DNA of 64,000 bases, from positions 480,287-544,286 of the forward strand of contig CAJNDS010002200.1 in NCBI GenBank assembly GCA_905221605.1, given 5' to 3'. The stretch comes from Symbiodinium natans (taxonomy: Eukaryota > Sar > Dinophyceae > Suessiales > Symbiodiniaceae). Positions 58,309-64,000 of the stretch are shown in pieces. The translations under genes and the position numbers were made by a program. Each line of letters begins with the position of its first letter. Within the stretch, counting starts at the first letter, position 1. The notes beneath the pieces were generated by a model, which worked only from the letters and a program-made list of their open reading frames with translations, did not search any database and had not been told where the DNA came from.

Positions 58309-59054
58309 CTGACTCTTCGGGATTCGGGTTCAGGGTTTAGGGTTTAGGGTGTCGGGTTTAGGGTTAAGGGTTTTCGGTTTAGGGTTGAGAGTTTCGGGTT
58401 CGGGGATTCGGGCTTCGGGGGTTTCGGGTTTAGGGTTTCGGGATTGGGGTTTCGGGTTTAGGGATCCGGGTTTATATAGTGTTCCAGGTTTTGTCGGATT
58501 CGGTTTAGGGTTTTCGGGTTGCGGGTTTAGGGATTCGGTTTTCGGGTTTCAGGGTTCGGGATTCGGGTTTAGGGTCTAGGGACAAGGGTTGCGGGTTGAG
58601 GTGTCGGGTTCAGGGTTTCGGGTTTTAAAATCGGGTTTAGGGTTGAGGGCTTAGGGGTTCGGGATTCAGGTTTAGTAGGCTTTAATTAGGGCTTCGGCTT
58701 TAGGTTTAATCTGGTCCTGATAATCTGGGCACTGAATCTTACGCCTTGTATATGCCCGATACCCTAAACCCTAAACCTTATAAATCCTAAACCCTAAACC
58801 CTAAACCCTAAACCCTAAACCCTAAACCCTCGAAGAAAGTTTAAGGCCCTATGAAGGGACCATGTAATTGCCCTTAGGCGGCCAAGTTTCGCAACCTCCA
58901 GAACTCCAGGGTTTTTGGGGTTTGGGTTTTTGGGGTTTGGGGTTTAGTGTTTAGGGTTTAGGGTTCAGAGTTCAGGGTTTAGGGTTTAAGAGTTCAGGGT
59001 TTAGGGGATTACGGTGTTAAGAGCTTGAGGGTTGAAAGGTTTAGGGTTTCGGGC

Positions 59055-59333
59055 GGAGGGCTTGTCTGGTCAGCCTCTGCTTCACGAAGGCATTGCATTG
59101 CTTGGCGAAGTCGGTGTCGGTGATCTGGAGCTTGGAGTAGCGGCAGTCCCTCCCTCTGCTAGACGGAGCAAGGGTACTCGGAGGCCTGGCCCTTCACGAC
59201 CCAGCAGAGGATCATAGAGTCCACGTTCGCGGCTGGCTGGCTCATGATGTCCGGCTTTGCGACCGGGTCAGGGTGGCTCTGGCGGTCGAAAGGCTTTAGC
59301 GTGCAAGGATACTTCACAATGAGTGCAATGACC
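59055..59333 (-). CDS. Longest coding island outside the retrotransposon, with a frame shift or 19-nt intron
   Basis: After CGCAAG|G the frame is open for 57 codons (for example PDPVAKPDIMSQPAANVDSM, ILCWVVKGQAS) to a TAG at 59159-59161. A +1 frame then continues with YSKLQITDTDFAKQCNAFV. Removing 19 bases that start GTACCC and end TCTAG restores one frame, so this is either a minute intron or a frameshift in a decaying gene. The 3' limit is uncertain (GC donor near 59055 or a stop in the following repeats). No family recognised. Confidence 0.6.
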
Positions 59334-59590
59334 CTTGCGGTCGGAGCCCGAAACTCTGAACCCCTAAATCCCTGAAACCCTAAGCCCCTAAACCCCTTAA
59401 CCCTGAACCCCTAAAACCCTCAAACCCTAAACCCCTGAAAGCCCACACCGAAACCCAAAACCCCTTTAACATGAGGGAAAACCATGGCTGCCTCCCTCCC
59501 TCCTCCTCCCTCGGATCCTGTAAGGCATGAGTGAGAGCTCAGCGAGGTTAAGGGTTTGGGGTTACCTTAAGAACCACAAACAAAGCCCAC

Positions 59591-59625
59591 TTTCTTGCAG
59601 GTTGCCAGAAAATCCAGGAAGTTCT
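59591..59625 (-). CDS. Short exon candidate
   Basis: NFLDFLATCKK between TTGCCCAG| and AAA|GTGGGC. The plus strand has a TTTCTTGCAG acceptor at the same place, so the strand is open to doubt. Confidence 0.4.
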
Positions 59626-59948
59626 CTGGGCAATGTCTCCCTAAACCTCTAAGCCCCAAACCTCAAAGCGTCGTTACTTATATGGTCCCCTAGAATGGGC
59701 CCTTAAATACGGACCCCCTATATACCCCCAATACATCCTATAAAACCCAAGGCCTATATTTCAGGACCCATTAAATAACCCCCTTATATATCCTATAAAA
59801 CCCAAGACCCATGTGACCCTTTAAATGACGTAAGGGACCATACTACTACTTCTTCTACTACGACGACTACTAAGGGGACCACATAACCAAAAAAAAACCA
59901 AGCCGCTAAACCCAATGAGGGCTTTGGTTTTATCATAACCGACCTGAA

Positions 59949-60043
59949 GGGCCCGCGTACCTGTACAGTAGATACTTAGGCACTTAAGCTACTATGTGGT
60001 AGCCCCATGCCCAAGTATATGCAAAACAGGTACACGAAGCCTT
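59949..60043. mobile_element. Inverted-repeat element, family C
   Basis: GTACCTGTACAGTAGATAC to GCAAAACAGGTAC, with GGCACTTAAGC..ATGCCC centre. Confidence 0.65.
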
Positions 60044-60391
60044 AGGGTTACAAGAGGCAGTCGATTGTTTCGTGCTCTTGGGCTGGATGTTGGGAGTTCG
60101 GTTTGAGTGAGGAGGGCTTTAGGGCGTAGAAATGCTTAGGGTTTAGGGCCCTCAACCTGGACCGCAAAAAACCTTAAACCCTATGAAACCTAATCCCTCA
60201 CTTATTGAGAAATCTTGGGGTTTCGGCATTTGTGTCCTAGAGCCAAGAGCTACCCTAAACTCAATGGCAAAGCCCGGAATAAGCTCCCTGAACCCTGAAC
60301 CCTAAACCCTTGTAAGCCCGAAACCCTATACTAAAACCCCGTAAGCCCTGCAACGAAAACCCCAAACCTCCCGGAACCTCCCAACCACCAC

Positions 60392-60503
60392 TTGGCTGCA
60401 CTCAGGAGGGAAGCGATAAATGAAACTTTTGGCTGCCTTATTAAGAAACCCAATAAACCAAAAAACAGCTAAAGATCTAAAGTTACAGTAAAGTACCACA
60501 AAG
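60392..60503. repeat. Conserved dispersed repeat, family E
   Basis: TTGGCTGCACTCAGGAGGG to TACCACAAAG. The following 240 bp hold minus-strand frames with no clear exon. Confidence 0.8.
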
Positions 60504-60899
60504 ACCAAAACTTCCAAGGCCCTCCCTGCCCCTCACGGCCTGCGCCGCGCCACGCCGGCCGCAAGGCGAACACTTGCACTTGACCCCATGCGCCATTTGT
60601 TGCCACGAAGGGGGCTCTTGTCCGCGCTGACAAGAGGCAACTTTGGGGGCTTCAAGGCCCAAAATCCTATTCCTTCCACCTGCGGGCAACGCGCTCTGTA
60701 AGCCGAAAGATGCCATGGTGCACTTCAAGGGGGGTTTGGGTTTTGGGGTTTAGGGTTGAAGTACACAGATTCGGTGGCGCTCTCTGCCCAGGGCTCAAGG
60801 GCGTTTTAGAGGTTTTAACAATTCTGGACGGGCGGGTTGCAAAGCCAAGCTATGTGTCAAGGACCCCATGGCTTTAGGGGGTAAATTGGCAAGCACCAT

Positions 60900-60954
60900 T
60901 CAGGAAGGAATGAATCGGTCGTCGTAGCGCACTGAGGCGTGCAGCTCCAACCCA
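60900..60954 (-). CDS. Possible terminal exon with stop codon
   Basis: GLELHASVRYDDRFIPS then TGA, after TTGTAGTGGTAG|. The charged end and stop would suit a C-terminus. Confidence 0.35.
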
Positions 60955-60989
60955 CTACCACTACAATAGTTCTTGGCGGGGGGGCTCTT

Positions 60990-61072
60990 TGGGTTTAGGG
61001 TTTAGGGTTTAGGGTTTAGGGTTTAGGGTTTAGGGTTTAGGGTTTAGGGTTTAGGGTTTAGGGTTTAGGGTT
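60990..61072 (+). repeat. TTTAGGG array
   Basis: About eleven perfect units. No exon was recognised directly beside it. Confidence 0.9.
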
Positions 61073-61699
61073 CTACTGCAACATCAGAATGGGGGAGTGA
61101 ATAAATGAGGTGTTGCTTTTGGCGACCCTCGGCCCTCAACCCTAAACCCTAAACCCTAAACCCTCAACCCTAAACCCTAAACCCTAAACCCTAAACCCTA
61201 ATGAACCCTATGAACTGTGAACCCGAAAGTTCTTTGGGGATTGAGGGGGTTGCCCTGGCTTTAGGACCTGAAAAGTTCACAGGTGGGATAACTTTCATAA
61301 GGAACAGGGAAACAACAGACGCGAGATGTACCGTAAACCCTAGGGTTTAGAGTTTAGGGTAACCCGAAATTGGATCCCAAATCCTAAATGCTCAAACCCT
61401 CCAACCCCTAAACCCGAACCTCTAAACTCCCTAAACCTTAAAACCCTAGGGTTTAGGGCGCCAATAATACCCTAAACACTAAACACCGAAGAGCCTAAAC
61501 CCTACAACCAAAACGACGAAGAGACTCAAACCCTAACCCCTAAAACCCGACAAGCCTAAAAGCCTAAAACCTAAAACCTAAAACCCGGAATCCCCCAAGC
61601 CCTCGACCAAAAACCCTAAACCCATGGTACTGTCCCAGCAGGCCCCAAGCGACATACTGTAATAAAACCTCGATCTTGCATTTAAAGGCCCAGACCCCG

Positions 61700-61834
61700 C
61701 TTGGAGGTTTAAGTACTAACCAATTATAACTGTGCTTCTGACCCCACTTGTAAGCCCCTCAAGTGCCTTAATATGGTTATAAGTACAGCTATAAGTACAG
61801 TTATCATTGGAAATAAGTACCATGAACCTCCAAG
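61700..61834. mobile_element. Inverted-repeat element, family A
   Basis: CTTGGAGGTTTAAG to CATGAACCTCCAAG, with paired ATAAGTACAG motifs in the centre. Confidence 0.8.
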
Positions 61835-61962
61835 CAGACCCGCGAACCCGTACACCCTAAAACCCCAAAACTGTAAACCACAAGACTCCAGATACGCCCA
61901 AAATAGTACATGGAGCCCCCTAAACCCTAAACACTCAACACTAAACCCTTAAATCCAAGGAC

Positions 61963-62019
61963 CTGCACCGCCAGCAAAGCCCGCCGTCGGAGCCCTGAGA
62001 TGTCGAGCACCGCGACCGC
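61963..62019 (-). CDS. Exon candidate, 19 codons
   Basis: AVAVLDISGLRRRALLAVQ, phase 0 at both ends, acceptor CCCTAAG|, donor CAG|GTCCTT. Confidence 0.6.
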
Positions 62020-62491
62020 CTTAGGGTTTAGTTTTCGGGTTAGAGGGTTTAGGGTGTAGGGTTCTTAAGGGTAGGGTTTAGGGTAGGGTGTAGGGTTTAA
62101 GGTTCAGGGTCTAGGGTTTTAGGGGTTTTAGGAATTTAGGGTTTAGGAGTTTCGGGTTCTGGGGCTTGAGGGTTTTGGGTTTCAGGGGCTCAATGGACTG
62201 GCGGCTTAGGGGCTTCCGGAGGCTTATTTAGGTGGCGGGTTGCGGCTTTGAGGGGGTTGAGGTTGAGGGTGCCTTAAAACCCTAAGCCCTAAAACCCCTG
62301 GGATTCTTGGATTTTGGGGTTTAAGGGCTTCGGGGTGTAGGGGCTGGGGACTTAGGGCTTAAGGGAACCCATCCGGAGAAAATGCCAGCCCGGATCTGCA
62401 GCTTGTCGTATTTCCATCCAGGGTTTAGGTTTTAGGGATTAGGGTTTAGGGTTTAGGGTTAGGGCTTAGGGTTTAGGGTTTAGGGTGGTGC

Positions 62492-62546
62492 CCGAGAAAA
62501 TCGGAGATTTCACTCTCCAGCTTGTTCGCAAGGGACTGTGCAGTGG
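62492..62546 (-). CDS. Exon candidate, GC donor
   Basis: AQSLANKLESEISDFL after TTTGTGCAG|CC, donor CTCGG|GCACC. Helical. The plus strand is also open over about 48 codons here, so antisense reading is not excluded. Confidence 0.55.
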
Positions 62547-62683
62547 CTGCACAAAGAACTACATGAACAACCAGCTGCTAATTTCCGTCTATCTCGAAAT
62601 ATACTCGATATGTGGTCTCCAGCTCCTTTCCCCTAAACCCTATAACCCTACAACCCTATAACCCTAAACCCTAAACCCTCTAC

Positions 62684-62765
62684 CATACTTGGACTTCTCA
62701 ATGCGGGGCGATGCAATGTGGCCCGGCTCTTGTGCTGCCCCTTCGAGTTCACTTCCGGCAAAAGG
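62684..62765 (-). CDS. Exon candidate, 27 codons
   Basis: Contains LLPEVNSKGQHKSRATLHRP. Acceptor AACACAG|C, donor ATG|GTAGAG. Basic. Confidence 0.65.
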
Positions 62766-62923
62766 CTGTGTTAACGGTTTAGGGTTTAGGGTTTATAGGG
62801 TTTAGGGTTTAGGTTGTACATCTTCTAGAACTATGAGGTTTGGGGTGTTTGGGGATTCGGGTCTCGAGCGTTTAGGGTTTAAGGTTTTGGGTCTAGGGAA
62901 GAGCTGTGCATGCTTCGTCCTAC

Positions 62924-62981
62924 ATCCGCGCTGGCAGCATGCGAGTTCAGGGCCTGCTGCGTTGATCACTTTTGGGACCGC
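62924..62981 (-). CDS. Exon candidate
   Basis: AVPKVINAAGPELACCQRG between ATAAACAG| and T|GTAGGA. The frame stays open beyond the donor. Confidence 0.55.
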
Positions 62982-64000
62982 CTGTTTATGGTCCATATAC
63001 CTGAACTGAATGGCCCAAAACCCAAGGAAAAACAAAGTTGAAACTTTCAGAATAACCTACCTTATAAGAAGCCAAAAAGTTGAAAAGTTGGGTTTTGAGC
63101 CAGTAAGTTAATAGGAATTATAGTAGTATAGGGTTTATGACCCCATTTTTAGGGCTCATTTCGTCCCCAAGGAATGAGATGCACTATCTACACCCTCAAC
63201 GCCAAACCCCTAAATCGCTAAATCCCTAAACCGCGTATAGGATTCCCCACGCAGTTAGGAAGGCTGAGGTCACGTGTAAGGGAATCTTGAGCAAGGGTTT
63301 TCGGGTTTAGGTTTAGGGTTCAGGGTCCCCCGTACGTACTCAACCTCGGACTACGAAGGGTGCACGGCACACCTATTTTCTTGAATAATGTCCAGAAGCA
63401 ACAAAACCTCCAAACAAAGGGGAATGTGTCCCAAGCCCTAACGCCCTGCCCAGCCATTTCCAATCTCACAGGCTCGGTCGCACACCAAGGCAGCCGACTG
63501 GAAAACAACCAGCAAAGCATATCCTGAGGTTTCTACATTGTTTTAGGGGTTTAGGAGTTTATAGAATATGAAGGCACAGGGGGTTTCCGGAGTGTAGGTT
63601 GATTGAAGGGCGCATGTTTCTTGGGTTTGGGATTTAGGTCCTCTAGAGCTGCTGGTGCCTGAAAAGACGACTCAGCCCAAAAACAGAAGCCCGGAAACCC
63701 CCGAAACGCAAAACAAGCCCAAGTAGCCACAGGTCTCTTAAAAGGGTCCCTCCTTTCGTCCCCTAAACCCTGCATCCGAATTGAAGGGTTTAGGGGCTTA
63801 GGGTCTTGACATGTCAGCCACCTCCCCTTGAACCCTAGAAACTTAAACCCTCGAGCCCCCCAAACCTTCAGCCCTGCACCTCATGATCCTCAGCTTCAGG
63901 GTTCAGGGTTCAGGGTTCAGGGTTCAGGGTTCAGGGTTCAGGGTTTAGGGTTTAGGGTTTAGGGCATAGCGTTTAGGGCTGGTTCTTGCTGGGGAATTTG

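Larger units (their letters stand above)
56269..64000. repeat. Telomere-like repeat matrix, second part
   Basis: Same pattern as before the retrotransposon: TTTAGGG/CCCTAAA blocks of both orientations, with coding islands between. The 58.3-58.7 kb stretch is rich in degenerate forms such as TTCGGG, so its plus-strand open frame of G, F and L is not a gene. Confidence 0.9.

Noticed and set aside
58349-58579. A 76-codon G/F/L-rich plus-strand protein
   Set aside because: It is a degenerate TTTAGGG/TTCGGG tract; such G-L-G-F frames occur in every plus-orientation block.
1-64000. A CRISPR array or bacterial origin
   Set aside because: Repeats are 7-8 bases without regular spacers, and the exons, splice sites and LTR element are eukaryotic.

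Overview
The window looks like nuclear DNA of a dinoflagellate or close alveolate relative. The unit TTTAGGG/CCCTAAA and its degenerate forms fill most of the sequence in both orientations. Between these blocks lie short, higher-GC coding islands of about 30-110 bp. Nearly all read best on the minus strand, with AG acceptors (often AG|G) and GT or GC donors, which suits the one-way gene order and relaxed GC donors known in dinoflagellates. I see no prokaryotic operon, rRNA, tRNA or CRISPR array. The species cannot be named from the sequence alone.

Region 1-47.4 kb: a chain of about 65 minus-strand exon candidates. A strong start codon lies at 44,299 (GCCGCCATGG context). In order, the exons near 38.0-33.5 kb give a basic N-terminal part and membrane segments. 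Those at 33.6-26.3 kb resemble S1-S5, with an S4-like R/K ladder at 29.0 kb. Those at 25.1-20.7 kb resemble the S5-pore linker, a pore region ending in TPAP, and S6. Those at 20.3-14.1 kb resemble a C-linker and a cyclic-nucleotide-binding fold. Read this way it is a voltage-gated, KCNH/CNG-like cation channel. Twelve neighbouring exons from 25,142 down to 17,844 keep a common reading phase across 11 junctions, though two boundaries were chosen among alternatives to do so. Elsewhere the phase does not always chain, so more than one gene, missed exons or decay are possible. Introns are mostly telomere-like repeats plus small inverted-repeat elements of at least seven families.

Region 47.4-56.3 kb: an 8,846-bp LTR retrotransposon on the minus strand, inserted in a telomere-like block. 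It has two 287-bp LTRs that differ by two 1-base indels, a 5-bp target duplication (CCCTA), a primer site matching the anticodon arm of initiator tRNA-Met, a polypurine tract, and one intact 2,611-codon ORF. That ORF has a WW domain, an S1-like domain and six CCCH zinc fingers but no recognisable protease, integrase, reverse transcriptase or RNase H. It seems to be a young non-autonomous Copia-type element with unusual cargo.

Region 56.3-64.0 kb: the repeat-and-exon pattern resumes, again mainly minus-strand, including a long island at 59.06-59.33 kb. Exon limits throughout were read by eye without transcript data and are provisional.
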